64,000 nt of DNA, taken from NCBI GenBank assembly GCA_965205255.1, contig OZ242051.1, forward strand, positions 2,976,001 to 3,040,000. Direction: 5' to 3'. This document shows positions 19,001 to 28,032 of the stretch, one piece after another. The DNA is from G965205255 sp965205255 (GTDB taxonomy: Bacteria; Pseudomonadota; Gammaproteobacteria; Pseudomonadales; Endozoicomonadaceae). Under the pieces are notes generated by a model that was not told the DNA's origin, did no database searches, and saw only the letters and a program-made list of their open reading frames with translations. Position 1 is the first letter of the stretch. Each line of letters starts with the position of its first letter. A program made the translations under genes and the position numbers.

Positions 19001-19345
19001 TCAGCCACAATAACGCACCAAGTGATCACTAAACATAAAAGCACATACACCCGGACGGGAAGGATCACTCGTCTTGTCGACAGGTGCGCAATAAAAAACG
19101 GGCGTTTCATTCTTGTACTTCAACACTCTTAGTTTATTTGCTTTTTGCTTGCAAAAAATGTTTTCTGCACAAAAATCACTATGATCCTGAAAAACCTCAT
19201 GGCAGACGGCGCCATTTGGTTCACCCTTAAAGTTAAACGCAGCCATCTCACTGTAAGATATAATAGATAAAGAACCTAACAGTAGTACCAGTACGGCTAA
19301 TGCACGATACTGCGCTGACCTAGAGAATAATTTGATGTTATTAAT
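19001..19345 (-). CDS. Cysteine-containing exported protein with a possible ATT start
   Basis: The ATG-initiated frame is 81 residues (19246), but the same frame stays open upstream and encodes a typical signal anchor: NNIKLFSRSAQYRALAVLVL, LLGSLSIIS. No ATG, GTG or TTG starts that part. A strong GGGAGG at 19351-19356 sits five bases before an ATT at 19345, so ATT initiation is possible. The mature region has six cysteines (VCHEVF, FCAENIFC, FYCAPV, VCAFMF, YCG). No family recognised. Alternatively the original ATG has mutated and the gene is decaying. Confidence 0.4.
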   Translation of the reverse strand: MNNIKLFSRSAQYRALAVLVLLLGSLSIISYSEMAAFNFKGEPNGAVCHEVFQDHSDFCAENIFCKQKANKLRVLKYKNETPVFYCAPVDKTSDPSRPGVCAFMFSDHLVRYCG

Positions 19346-19356
19346 AATAGCCTCCC

Positions 19357-19962
19357 AAATATTGCAGTCAGTTTTTAATGAAATATTACACAGGCAGTGG
19401 TGAATACAGTTAAAAATGAGATATAGTTAAATCTGGTTTATGACCAATTTTCCAGTGTTCTGCTGATCTTCTTCTACCCGTATGCCATCCTGAAATGATG
19501 CACCCTTAATCACATCAGCCAGCAGTTTATAACCGTTTTGTTATGACTGACCCTGTTAGTAGGTTACTTAAATCAACAATAGTTTCTATTTTTAGACGCA
19601 TTGGTGATTACTGTTGTGTCAGTGGACTGATGAATGGATTGAGCTTAGTATAAAAGATTAAAGTATAAATCCAATTTTAATAAGAGGAACCTTTGTTAAC
19701 TTTGCGGTTATGTGCACGGTCTCTAGTCTTGGGCCCACATGAAGCATGTTAAAATCTTCTTATTATCTTTGCCTTGCTCATGTCTATGAGATTCTATCTG
19801 TAATAGCCATATGGATTCGTTTCACACATCAGCTGATGAGATAATCGCTGTATAACTTTAGAAGTTATCTGTTTGTTTTACGTATTATACACTTAAATAA
19901 TCGTATAAAAACATCTTCTTTACGTAACATAAGCTAGTAAAAAAGTTTTATTGACAGGAAAA
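19357..19962. other. Gene-free stretch before tRNA-Gln
   Basis: No supported gene. Leftward translation around 19440-19540 gives GYKLLADVIKGASFQDGIRV, which reads like a fragment of a protein, probably a decayed transposase, but I cannot name it. The rest is AT-rich with no clear signals. Confidence 0.3.
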
Positions 19963-20037
19963 TGGCTGGGGTGGCAGGATTCGAACCTACGCATGACGGG
20001 ATCAAAACCCGTTGCCTTACCGCTTGGCTACACCCCA
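19963..20037 (-). tRNA. tRNA-Gln(TTG)
   Basis: Leftward sequence starts TGGGGTGTAGCCAAGCGG and ends CACCCCAG plus encoded CCA. The acceptor stem TGGGGTG/CACCCCA pairs perfectly, the anticodon loop is TTTTGAT between ACGGG and CCCGT (anticodon TTG, glutamine), and the T loop GGTTCGAATCC is canonical. Length is 75 nt with CCA. Confidence 0.96.
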
Positions 20038-20176
20038 AAAGAATGAAAGATAATTTACAGTGGAGATGTCAGTTTGTCAACATGTATAGTTAATATCTTG
20101 TAGTTCAAATTATGCAGATAAGCGATTAAAATAAGACGATGCTAGCAAAGGTGTTTCTCTGATCGTTATAAAATAA

Positions 20177-20334
20177 TACAAAAACCGGCTTCTAACTTCT
20201 TATTGATCTATTTTTCTGATCTTGCTGTTATGGGTTGAGGTTCCTCGCAACAGTTGGCTATTATTCTTCTTTTCGCCTTTAGCAGCAAGCCATAAAGGCA
20301 TGCTCATAACAGTAGTTAAAAACAGATTTTTGTA
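20177..20334 (+). repeat. MITE-like inverted-repeat element, copy C
   Basis: A 158-bp copy starting TACAAAAACCGGCTTCTAAC and ending GTTAAAAACAGATTTTTGTA, so its inverted ends are well preserved. It lies 49 bp beyond the hisIE stop, where it could supply an RNA hairpin at the end of the his transcript. TA-type dinucleotides flank it, but no long target duplication is evident. Confidence 0.8.
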
Positions 20335-20383
20335 TAAACTACTAGTCAATTGCCTTTTGGGATAAGGATAAAAAAATCATAAC

Positions 20384-21001
20384 TTAATGATGACGTTTAT
20401 TGAGCAATTCGATAGTATCTCTTATCGATAACCCTTTTGCCCGAAGCAAAACCATCAGATGATAGAGCAGGTCTGCACTTTCATTAAGTAGTTCGTTGTT
20501 GTCACCAGCCACTGATGCTAAAACAGTTTCAACAGCCTCTTCACCAACTTTTTGTGCTATTCGATTAATAGGGGAATTATACAGATGGGCCGTGTAGCTG
20601 GATTCAGGTGCGCAAGATTTTCTTTCTTCAAGCAATGTATCGAGTTTAGCGAGAAAAGTGAGAGAAGAATCTCGCGTATTTGGCCAGCAACTTGTTGTGC
20701 CAAGATGACAGGCAGGACCTTTTGCCTTGACCTGAAGTAGTAGTGTATCTTTATCACAATCGCAGGTAATCTGGCTAACGATAAGCTCGTTGCCTGAGTC
20801 TTCACCTTTCTTCCAGAGTTTGTTACGACTGCGTGAAAAAAAAGTAGCCTTTTTGCCGGTTAACGTTTTTTGCAATGAAGCCTTATTCATCCAAGCCATC
20901 ATTAATACCTGCCCGGAAAATTCATCCTGTGCGATAGCAGGTATAAGACCCGTAGATTTCTCCCAGTCAAGCTGTCCCATGGTGTCTTGTGTTACGATCA
21001 T
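20384..21001 (-). CDS. hisI: Bifunctional phosphoribosyl-AMP cyclohydrolase / phosphoribosyl-ATP pyrophosphatase HisIE
   Basis: Catalyses steps 2 and 3 of histidine synthesis. The N-terminal cyclohydrolase domain shows AWMNKASLQKTL, FFSRSRNKLWKKGEDSGN and zinc ligands in TCDCDKD and GPACHLGTTSCW. The C-terminal pyrophosphatase domain (from about residue 115) shows KVGEEAVETVLAS and ESADLLYHLMVLL. The length of 205 is normal for the fusion. Last gene of the his operon; its ATG overlaps the hisF stop by four bases. Confidence 0.95.
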   Translation of the reverse strand: MIVTQDTMGQLDWEKSTGLIPAIAQDEFSGQVLMMAWMNKASLQKTLTGKKATFFSRSRNKLWKKGEDSGNELIVSQITCDCDKDTLLLQVKAKGPACHLGTTSCWPNTRDSSLTFLAKLDTLLEERKSCAPESSYTAHLYNSPINRIAQKVGEEAVETVLASVAGDNNELLNESADLLYHLMVLLRAKGLSIRDTIELLNKRHH

Positions 21002-21771
21002 AATCTTACCTCTATCTGTTGCGTGCCAAGATAATCTTTAAGCGTATTTATATTGATTATATCTTTATGAAAAACAGAAGCGGCTAAAGCACCATCAGCT
21101 TGTGCCTGTGCAAACACTTCTGAAAAATGTTCCATTTTTCCGGCACCACCAGAGGCTATCAAAGGCACCTGACAAATAGATCTGATTTTTTTTAGCTGTT
21201 TTATATCATAACCTTGTTTGACGCCATCCTGATTCATTGTATTGAGTACAATTTCACCGGCACCCATTTGTTGAACTTTCTCAACCCAATGGAGTGTTTT
21301 CCACTGGGTTTTTCGGGTTTTGTCAGGGCTTCCGGTATACTGATAAACAACATAATCATTTAAATTTTCATCATAGTAGCTGTCTATACCTACCACAATA
21401 CACTGACGTCCAAAACGTGATGCAAGCAATTTAATTAAGGTAGGGTTTGCAAGTGCTGGTGAATTAACTGATATTTTGTCTGCACCATTGTTTAAAATAA
21501 TTTGTGCATCTTCAACCGATTGTATGCCTCCGGCAACACAAAAAGGAATGTTGATGACTTGTGCAACCTTACGTATCCAGTCTTTGGTGACTAAACGATT
21601 ATCAGAGGAAGCGGTAATATCGTAAAAGACCAGTTCATCAGCACCTTCTTTGGCATAACGTTTGGCCAGGGGGATAATGTCGCCGACTATTTCATGGTTA
21701 CGAAATCTGACCCCCTTTACTACTTGTCCATTTTTCACATCAAGGCAGGGGATTATACGTTTTGCCAGCAT
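20998..21771 (-). CDS. hisF: Imidazole glycerol phosphate synthase cyclase subunit HisF
   Basis: Cyclase half of IGP synthase; uses ammonia from HisH to make imidazole glycerol phosphate and AICAR. The 257-residue TIM barrel carries catalytic Asp11 in IPCLDVKNGQVVKGV and the second Asp in VVGIDSYYDENLN, plus phosphate-binding SGGAGKMEHF. It overlaps the end of hisA by 19 bp, consistent with translational coupling. Confidence 0.97.
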   Translation of the reverse strand: MLAKRIIPCLDVKNGQVVKGVRFRNHEIVGDIIPLAKRYAKEGADELVFYDITASSDNRLVTKDWIRKVAQVINIPFCVAGGIQSVEDAQIILNNGADKISVNSPALANPTLIKLLASRFGRQCIVVGIDSYYDENLNDYVVYQYTGSPDKTRKTQWKTLHWVEKVQQMGAGEIVLNTMNQDGVKQGYDIKQLKKIRSICQVPLIASGGAGKMEHFSEVFAQAQADGALAASVFHKDIININTLKDYLGTQQIEVRL

Positions 21772-22487
21772 TGTTGTGCCTCCATGAATGTGAATTTTTC
21801 TTCTAACAGTGCTCGTCCGATAATAACTCCACTAACCTTTGTTGACTGTAGTCTTATAATATCTTTTAGGTCTGTAACACCACCGGATGCTTGCCAGAGA
21901 ATATCCGGAAAAGTATTGGTTAATTGTTTATAAAGAGCGATATTGCTACCTTCAAATGCACCGTCACGTGATATATCTGTGCAGAGTATATGTTTTAAAC
22001 CGGTGTCTTTATAGATATTCAGTACATCCTCCAACGCTAAAGTGCTTAATTGTTGCCAGCCATGGGTGGCAACTTGTTTTATTTCATTGATTAAGCGTAT
22101 ATCTAATGCGAGCACGATAGCATTACTTCCAAACCGTTGAATCCATGCTTTAACACTGTCCGGATGGGTGACGGCTACCGATCCTAATACTATGCGATTG
22201 GCTCCTGCGTTGAGCAGAACCTCAATATCACTGTCACTACGTATACCACCACCAACCTGTATTTGAGCATTAACATTTTTGAGTATTTCCTCAATTAATA
22301 TGGTCTGTCTGTGGCTTGTGTCTTTTGCTCCATCAAGATCCACAAGGTGTAACTGTGTTGCGCCTTGTTCTACCCATGACTCAAGCAAGTGAATGGGATC
22401 ATAAGAATAGGTGGTTTTTTCATTGAATTTTCCCTGGCAAAGGCGTACGACTTTGCCATTTATTAAATCGACAGCGGGTATAATCAT
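21753..22487 (-). CDS. hisA: ProFAR isomerase HisA
   Basis: Opens the aminoaldose ring of ProFAR to give PRFAR, the substrate of HisHF. The TIM-barrel start MIIPAVDLINGKVVRLCQG holds the first catalytic Asp; VLALDIRL holds the second; VGGGIRSDSDI and SGGVTDLKDI are phosphate-binding loops. The length of 244 is standard. It overlaps hisH by four bases. Confidence 0.97.
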   Translation of the reverse strand: MIIPAVDLINGKVVRLCQGKFNEKTTYSYDPIHLLESWVEQGATQLHLVDLDGAKDTSHRQTILIEEILKNVNAQIQVGGGIRSDSDIEVLLNAGANRIVLGSVAVTHPDSVKAWIQRFGSNAIVLALDIRLINEIKQVATHGWQQLSTLALEDVLNIYKDTGLKHILCTDISRDGAFEGSNIALYKQLTNTFPDILWQASGGVTDLKDIIRLQSTKVSGVIIGRALLEEKFTFMEAQQCWQNV

Positions 22488-23128
22488 TGCTCTTCCATTA
22501 CCTGTTGCTTGGGTTGTAAGTCAATAAAGTTCTTTAGTAACTGTTCACCGGTTTTTCCTGACCGTTCCGGATGGAACTGTACACCCATAAAATTATCCTG
22601 TTGTACAATAGCTGCAAATGTCTGGCCGTGGTTGCTGGTGGCGACAGTGTTTTTATCATTTGGCCAAGCATAGCTGTGAACAAAATATACATAACTGCCG
22701 TTTTCAATTCCGACCAGTAGGGGGTGATCCTTCTGTTTAAACGTTAACCGGTTCCAGCCCATGTGCGGCAGGAAAATATTGGGTGATGGTTTAAGTTGTT
22801 TTATTGTCTGGGCAATAACGCCCAGTGTTCTGCAGTCACCTTCTTCTGATCTATTACCCAGTAACTGCATACCAAGGCAAATACCGAGCACTGGCATTTT
22901 AAGATCCTTAATGGTTTTGCTCAGGCCGGATGTGTTGAGTTTGTCCATTGCCGCATCAGCACTACCAACGCCTGGCAAGATGACACGCTGGGCACTTTTT
23001 ATCACAGCTAGATCTTGGCTGATAACAGGATTGCAACCTATACGTTGTAATGCAAAATCGACGGAAGCCAGGTTTGCACAGCCTGTGTTAATAATTACCG
23101 TTCCAGTGTCATGTAATGGGTTGCTCAT
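22484..23128 (-). CDS. hisH: Imidazole glycerol phosphate synthase glutaminase subunit HisH
   Basis: Class I glutamine amidotransferase that feeds ammonia to HisF. The nucleophile Cys is in GICLGMQLLG and the His/Glu pair in GVQFHPERSG; the oxyanion region PGVGSAD is also present. 214 residues. The start abuts the hisB stop without overlap. The N-terminus is slightly extended compared with typical HisH (MSNPLHDTGTVIINTG). Confidence 0.97.
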   Translation of the reverse strand: MSNPLHDTGTVIINTGCANLASVDFALQRIGCNPVISQDLAVIKSAQRVILPGVGSADAAMDKLNTSGLSKTIKDLKMPVLGICLGMQLLGNRSEEGDCRTLGVIAQTIKQLKPSPNIFLPHMGWNRLTFKQKDHPLLVGIENGSYVYFVHSYAWPNDKNTVATSNHGQTFAAIVQQDNFMGVQFHPERSGKTGEQLLKNFIDLQPKQQVMEEQ

Positions 23129-24196
23129 TCATAACACTCCTTTGCTGCTTGGTAAGCCATCACCTTCTTTCTTTAGTGCCTGCCGTAAGCACCGTCCTAA
23201 ACTTTTGAACAGGCTTTCTATCATATGATGGGTGTTTTCGCCTTTAACACTCATGTGGAGTGTGCACTGTAGCGCATCTGCAAAAGACCTGAAAAAATGT
23301 TTTACCATTTCTGTGGCCATGCCACCAATCTGTTCGCGTTTGAAATCTGCATTGAATTTAAGGTAAGCGCGACCGGAAAGGTCAATGGAACATTGCGCTT
23401 GTGCTTCATCCATTGGTAACAAAAAACCAAACCGGTTGATGCCATGTTTATTGCCTAATGCACCTTTTATAGCCTGTCCTAAAACAATGGCGCAATCTTC
23501 TGTGGTGTGGTGATCATCCACATCAATATCCCCCTTGCACGTTAGTGTGAGAGAAAAGTTACCATGCGTTGCGATCTGATCAAGCATATGGTCAAAAAAA
23601 GGCAGCCCAGTGATTATATTATTGGTATTTGCTACATCTAGATTTACGGTTGCTACAATATCTGTTTCTTTTGTTGTACGACTTACAGCGTTTATTCTTG
23701 GTTGTTTAATCAGCGTATTGGAGATAGTTTGCCAGTTGTAATTGTTACGGTTGTACTTTAGTCCTTGTAATCCCATATTTTCGGCAAGTTGCATATCAGA
23801 GTCACGATCACCAATAACAAAAGAACGGGTAAAGTTGATTTCACCGCGCTGAAGATAGTCTTTTACCAAGCCAAGCTGTGGTTTTCTACAGGTGCACTTA
23901 TCTTCTGGCCGGTGGGGGCAAATCAGTAAAGACTCGAAAAAGATTCCCTGAGAATTAAACAATTGCATCATTTTATTCTGAGGAAGATCAAAGTCTGCCT
24001 GCTTAAAAGAAGATGTGCCTAAACCGTCCTGATTTGACACTAGCACGAAAATAAATCCCGCTTGTTTTAATTGGAGCAATGAGGCGATAACATTTGGCTC
24101 AAATACGAGTTTTTCCAGACTATCCACCTGTTTGTCAATGGCAGGCTCTTCAATAAGTGTGCCGTCACGGTCAATAAAAAGAAAATCTTTTTTCAT
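23129..24196 (-). CDS. hisB: Bifunctional histidinol-phosphatase / imidazoleglycerol-phosphate dehydratase HisB
   Basis: Carries two steps of histidine synthesis on one chain of 355 residues, the enterobacterial fusion. The N-terminal HAD phosphatase has the nucleophile motif FIDRDGTLIEEP, zinc ligands around CPHRPEDKCTCRKP and VIGDRDSDM. The dehydratase domain has the metal-binding DHHTTEDCAIVLGQA, MDEAQAQCSIDLSGR and NTHHMIESLFKSLG. The ATG overlaps the hisC stop by four bases. Confidence 0.97.
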   Translation of the reverse strand: MKKDFLFIDRDGTLIEEPAIDKQVDSLEKLVFEPNVIASLLQLKQAGFIFVLVSNQDGLGTSSFKQADFDLPQNKMMQLFNSQGIFFESLLICPHRPEDKCTCRKPQLGLVKDYLQRGEINFTRSFVIGDRDSDMQLAENMGLQGLKYNRNNYNWQTISNTLIKQPRINAVSRTTKETDIVATVNLDVANTNNIITGLPFFDHMLDQIATHGNFSLTLTCKGDIDVDDHHTTEDCAIVLGQAIKGALGNKHGINRFGFLLPMDEAQAQCSIDLSGRAYLKFNADFKREQIGGMATEMVKHFFRSFADALQCTLHMSVKGENTHHMIESLFKSLGRCLRQALKKEGDGLPSSKGVL

Positions 24197-25269
24197 TGTG
24201 TGTATTCCTTATCTGTCTGTCTCAATACATTGCATAGCTGTTGCATTTCTTCTGTTGTGCCAATAGTAAAGCGTATACAGTTTTCAAGGCGGATATACGT
24301 GGCCATATTTCTGGCTACAATGCCGTTTGCAATTAGTGTCTTCCAAATATTGTCTGCATTGTGAAACCGCACAGTAATAAAATTTGCTGAGCTTTTAAGT
24401 ACAATATCTACTGATGAAAGTGCACAAAGGTAGCTGGTAAGTTGGGCTCTGTCTGTATTTATTTTCTCAACGTGTTGCTGCATGACTTTAAGCCCTGTAG
24501 CAGACAATGCTTGTGTAGCAATAGTTGCAACAGGTGTGGGGACAGGGTAGGGGGCAATTACCTTTTTCAAGCATGCAATGATGCTAGAATCTGCCAATAC
24601 AAATCCGCAACGTAAACCGGCAAGACCAAAGGCTTTGGACAACGTTCGTAAGACAACCAGGTTTGGATATTTGGCAATTAATCTGACTATACTTTGCTCG
24701 GGACAAAAATCAATGTACGCTTCATCAACAACAACGATTGTTGTTTCTTTTGTTAATGACAGTAAATGCTCAAATTGCTCATTGCTGATTAATGAGCCGG
24801 TAGGGTTATTGGGATTACACAAAAACAGTATGTTGACGTCAGTTGAAACTAATTTGTCCAGATTGTTTGGTAAGTCAAGGTTTTTGGACAGTGCAATTTC
24901 CTGATAATTCACACCACAGGTTTCGGCACTTATTTTATACATGCCATAAGTGGGCGGGCAAAAAGCGATACTGTCTTGCCCTGCTTCACAAAAGGTTCGA
25001 ATTAATAACTCTATGCCTTCATCAGCCCCTCGTGTCAGCAAAATATTTTCTGTTTTAATTTTGCAATAGTCACTGTACGCTGACAGCAATTGTGGAGGCT
25101 GAAATTCCGGATAACGATTAAGGCGGGTCAATGAGCCGTTAAACGTCATATTGTGTGGTAATTCGTTAGCATTAATCCATACAGAACCCTGACCACCTAT
25201 ACGACGTGCGGACGCATAAGGCGTTAATTGCTGAACTGATGAGCGACAAAGTTTATCAGCCAGAGACAT
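24193..25269 (-). CDS. hisC: Histidinol-phosphate aminotransferase HisC
   Basis: PLP-dependent class II aminotransferase making histidinol phosphate. ILLTRGADEGIELLIR binds cofactor phosphate, FLCNPNNPTGS and VVDEAYIDF contact PLP, the Schiff-base Lys is in RTLSKAFGLAGLRCGF, and YIRLENCIRFTIG holds the substrate Arg. 358 residues. The first base overlaps the hisD stop (TAATG). Confidence 0.97.
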   Translation of the reverse strand: MSLADKLCRSSVQQLTPYASARRIGGQGSVWINANELPHNMTFNGSLTRLNRYPEFQPPQLLSAYSDYCKIKTENILLTRGADEGIELLIRTFCEAGQDSIAFCPPTYGMYKISAETCGVNYQEIALSKNLDLPNNLDKLVSTDVNILFLCNPNNPTGSLISNEQFEHLLSLTKETTIVVVDEAYIDFCPEQSIVRLIAKYPNLVVLRTLSKAFGLAGLRCGFVLADSSIIACLKKVIAPYPVPTPVATIATQALSATGLKVMQQHVEKINTDRAQLTSYLCALSSVDIVLKSSANFITVRFHNADNIWKTLIANGIVARNMATYIRLENCIRFTIGTTEEMQQLCNVLRQTDKEYTQ

Positions 25270-26570
25270 TATAATACCTCGCTGTTCACAAAATTAAGGC
25301 GAATTTCTACAGCTCTTGCATGTGCTTCTAGTTGTTCTGCACGTGCCAGAGTGGTGATAGTCTTTTCAAGTGACCCCAACCCTTCCTTAGTTAATGTTTG
25401 TACAGTAAAGCGTCGCATGAAATCCATAAGCCCAAGGCTTGAATAAGTGCGAGCGTAGCCGTATGTGGGCAGTACATGATTGGTGCCACTGGCATAATCT
25501 CCCGCTGATTCAGGTGTCCATGAACCAACAAAAATTGAACCGGCCGTTGTTATCCGGTCAACCAATTGCTCAGGGTTTTTGGTTTGAATCGACAAATGCT
25601 CCGGTGCATACATATTACTGACTGTTATAGCCTCATCGAGAGTTGAGCAGAGGATAATCCGGCTTTTTTTCAGTGAGGTGGCAACTGTTTTTTTTCGCGG
25701 TAATGTTTCAGACTGTTTAGTAATAGCGTTAAGCACTTGTGTAGCTAAGTTTTCAGACAATGTCACCAAAATCACCTGTGCATCGGTACTGTGTTCTGCC
25801 TGTGACAGCAGGTCCGCTGCAATAAAGTCAGGTTGTGCGCTTTCATCGGCAATCACCAATAGCTCTGAAGGGCCTGCCGGCATGTCGATGGCAGCACCTT
25901 GTGGCATCTGGCTGACTAGTTGTTTTGCTACTGTTACATAAGCATTACCTGGGCCAAATATTTTATCTGCTTTTGGAATGGTTTCTGTGCCAAAGGCCAT
26001 GCCAGCAATTGCCTGAGCTCCTCCGATAGCATAAATTTCAGAAATGCTACAGACCGAGGCTGCAAAAATAATTTCGTCAGCTATTGGCGGTGGTGAACAT
26101 AAAATAATGTTTGGGCATTGTGCGATAAGCGCTGGAATCCCCAGCATTAATACAGTAGAAATCAGAGGTGCTGTACCTGCCGGAATGTACATTCCAGGGC
26201 ATTCTATGGGCAAAAAACGTTGCTCGCATTTAACCCCGCTCATTGTGGTCATTGTGACAGACTCGGGTTTTTGAGCTTTGTGAAAGCGCATAATATTATT
26301 ATTTGCTTGTTTGATAGCCTGTTTTACGTCAGGACAAACTCGTGAGCAGGCCAGATCAATTGATTGCTGGCTAAGTTTTAATGGTTCAGTAGGTTCTGTT
26401 TTATCAAAGCGTTGCCGGTAAGCGAGAAGGGCTTTGTCTTTCTTATCCTGAATATCTGTAATCATCTGACTCACCAGCTTGCTGATGTCTGTAGTTGTCG
26501 TTTGTGCTGGGCGGGTCAGTATGGCCTTTTTTTGTTCTTGTGATAAGTTATTCCAGTAGTATAACTGCAT
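25269..26570 (-). CDS. hisD: Histidinol dehydrogenase HisD
   Basis: Zinc enzyme oxidising histidinol to histidine in the last two steps. Visible signatures are IFGPGNAYVTVAKQLV, DMPAGPSELLVIADESA, the zinc/substrate region LSQAEHSTDAQVI and the C-terminal SAGDYASGTNHVLPT. 433 residues. It follows hisG with a 3-bp gap. Confidence 0.97.
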   Translation of the reverse strand: MQLYYWNNLSQEQKKAILTRPAQTTTTDISKLVSQMITDIQDKKDKALLAYRQRFDKTEPTEPLKLSQQSIDLACSRVCPDVKQAIKQANNNIMRFHKAQKPESVTMTTMSGVKCEQRFLPIECPGMYIPAGTAPLISTVLMLGIPALIAQCPNIILCSPPPIADEIIFAASVCSISEIYAIGGAQAIAGMAFGTETIPKADKIFGPGNAYVTVAKQLVSQMPQGAAIDMPAGPSELLVIADESAQPDFIAADLLSQAEHSTDAQVILVTLSENLATQVLNAITKQSETLPRKKTVATSLKKSRIILCSTLDEAITVSNMYAPEHLSIQTKNPEQLVDRITTAGSIFVGSWTPESAGDYASGTNHVLPTYGYARTYSSLGLMDFMRRFTVQTLTKEGLGSLEKTITTLARAEQLEAHARAVEIRLNFVNSEVL

Positions 26571-26573
26571 GAT

Positions 26574-27485
26574 TTACTCCATGATCTTTTCAATTGGTAG
26601 AACCAATATGGAGCTACAACCTTTTTCTTTCAGTGCCTCCATTGTTTCCCAAAACAAATTTTCCTTACTTACCACATGTAAAGCTACTGTTTTCTTATCA
26701 TGTGCCAAGGGTATGATAGTAGGTTGTTCGGCACAAGGTAACATCTCTGTTACTGCCTGCAGTTGTTCCATTGGTGCGTGTAACATAATATATTTGGATT
26801 CGCGTGCCTGAATAACACTGGAAATACGTGTTATTAATCGCTGAGATAACAAAGAATATTTCATGTCAGGATTTTGCTTTTGAATCAATACGGCTTGAGA
26901 GTTAAACAGGCTTTTTGCTTCCACAAGCCCATTGGCCTCCAATGTTGCCCCCGTTGATACAAGATCACAAACGGCATCGGCTAATCCTGCTCTTGGTGCT
27001 ACTTCAACGGATCCGTTAAGCAGACAGATTTTATAATCAACTCCCTGTTGCTTCATATATGCTTTCAGCAAGTGTGGATATGATGTTGCAATGCGTTTGC
27101 CTTGCAGGGCTTTTAAAGATTTAAAAGTGACAGATTCTGGTATGGCAATTGATAACCGGCATTTCCCAAAACCTAACGGCATAACCCGAGAAAAATCAAT
27201 TTGTTGTCCATGGGTTTTTCTTGACAGTTTAACCTCTTCCAGAGTGTTTTCACCAATAATGCCAAAGTCTACAACACCGTCCATCACTAGCCCCGGAATA
27301 TCATTGCCTCTCACAAACAATAGGTCAACCGGAAGATTATCTGCATGCACCAGCAATTTATTGGTATCTGCCAGAAATTTTATACCACTTTGCCGGAGTA
27401 AAGATAAAGACTCTTTATTCAGCCGACCAGACTTTTGAATGGCAATGCGTAAGCATGGTTCTGTGTAAGTCATATTATTTTCCAT
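26574..27485 (-). CDS. hisG: ATP phosphoribosyltransferase HisG (long form)
   Basis: Committing enzyme of histidine synthesis; joins ATP and PRPP and is normally feedback-inhibited by histidine. The sequence LRIAIQKSGRLNKESL, the PRPP loop LVSTGATLEANGLVE, and a C-terminal regulatory domain of about 80 residues (residues 220-300) mark the long, HisZ-independent form. Candidate starts lie at 27497, 27485 and 27473; 27485 has GGGG six bases upstream. The first start would sit within the attenuator T-tract. Confidence 0.95.
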   Translation of the reverse strand: MENNMTYTEPCLRIAIQKSGRLNKESLSLLRQSGIKFLADTNKLLVHADNLPVDLLFVRGNDIPGLVMDGVVDFGIIGENTLEEVKLSRKTHGQQIDFSRVMPLGFGKCRLSIAIPESVTFKSLKALQGKRIATSYPHLLKAYMKQQGVDYKICLLNGSVEVAPRAGLADAVCDLVSTGATLEANGLVEAKSLFNSQAVLIQKQNPDMKYSLLSQRLITRISSVIQARESKYIMLHAPMEQLQAVTEMLPCAEQPTIIPLAHDKKTVALHVVSKENLFWETMEALKEKGCSSILVLPIEKIME

Positions 27486-27497
27486 TTTCAACCCCAT

Positions 27498-27532
27498 AAA
27501 AAAACCCCTGAAAACAACTTCCAGGGGTTTTC
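27498..27532 (-). terminator. his operon attenuator terminator
   Basis: Leftward RNA reads AAACCCCTG, a short loop, CAGGGG and seven T residues, a classic intrinsic terminator just before hisG and downstream of a histidine-rich leader. Its 5' arm continues as CTGGAAG, which can instead pair with the upstream CTTCCAG. Confidence 0.9.
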
Positions 27533-27540
27533 TTTAATCC

Positions 27541-27565
27541 GCTGGAAGTCTGATGGTCTTCCAGC
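27541..27565 (-). promoter_or_regulatory. his attenuator pause and antiterminator hairpin segments
   Basis: Leftward RNA contains GCTGGAAG and CTTCCAGC forming an 8-bp hairpin, next to the hisL stop. The second arm can alternatively pair with CTGGAAG in the terminator's 5' arm, which would prevent termination. This gives the three mutually exclusive structures expected of a leader-peptide attenuator. Confidence 0.8.
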
Positions 27566-27583
27566 TCTTATCTGCCCGAAGAC

Positions 27584-27634
27584 CTAATTTGGGTGGTAAT
27601 GCATATGGTGGTGTGGGTTCATGTGTGTAAGCAT
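27584..27634 (-). CDS. hisL: his operon leader peptide
   Basis: A 16-codon frame too short for ordinary gene finding. It encodes MLTHMNPHHHMHYHPN, with six histidines including three in a row. It precedes alternative hairpins and a terminator ahead of hisG. When charged tRNA-His is scarce the ribosome should stall on the His codons and allow the antiterminator to form. A GAGG sits about ten bases before the ATG. Confidence 0.92.
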   Translation of the reverse strand: MLTHMNPHHHMHYHPN

Positions 27635-27837
27635 TGTCTTCGTGCCTCAGTATTTTGGTTGTACTAATGTAAACTATTAATGATCCAAGAGATATATTTT
27701 ATGAATAAAAAATTCTTCTGCCAGAAAATAATTATTGATAGTCGTACTTAATGGGTGGGCTGTCAAGAGTTTTTTTCCGACAGTGTTTGTGTTTCAGTCA
27801 AAGCGCATAGCCTATGCCGGCATAAAATAATTTAAAG

Positions 27838-27925
27838 TGATGCGTCTGGTACAAAGCCAGTTCATTTTCTCAGAGAGCAGAAGCTAAAAATACTCACCTT
27901 ACTTAATTGTTTGCAACTGAGCCCT
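27838..27925 (-). repeat. IS6-type terminal sequence remnant, second copy
   Basis: Leftward from about 27921, GGCTCAGTTGCAAACAATTA followed by AAGGTGAG matches the copy at 18855-18950 at roughly 70%. It lies in the 400-bp gap between hisL and the gene at 28033, which otherwise holds nothing recognisable apart from the presumed his promoter. Confidence 0.4.
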
Positions 27926-28032
27926 TTGTTATGTGTGCTTACTAAGTTGTCAGTAAATGTTTTAGAAAATATCGAATTTTCATTTTTACAATTTGTCGGA
28001 ATTATTGATGACTAATAAAGGAATATATAATT

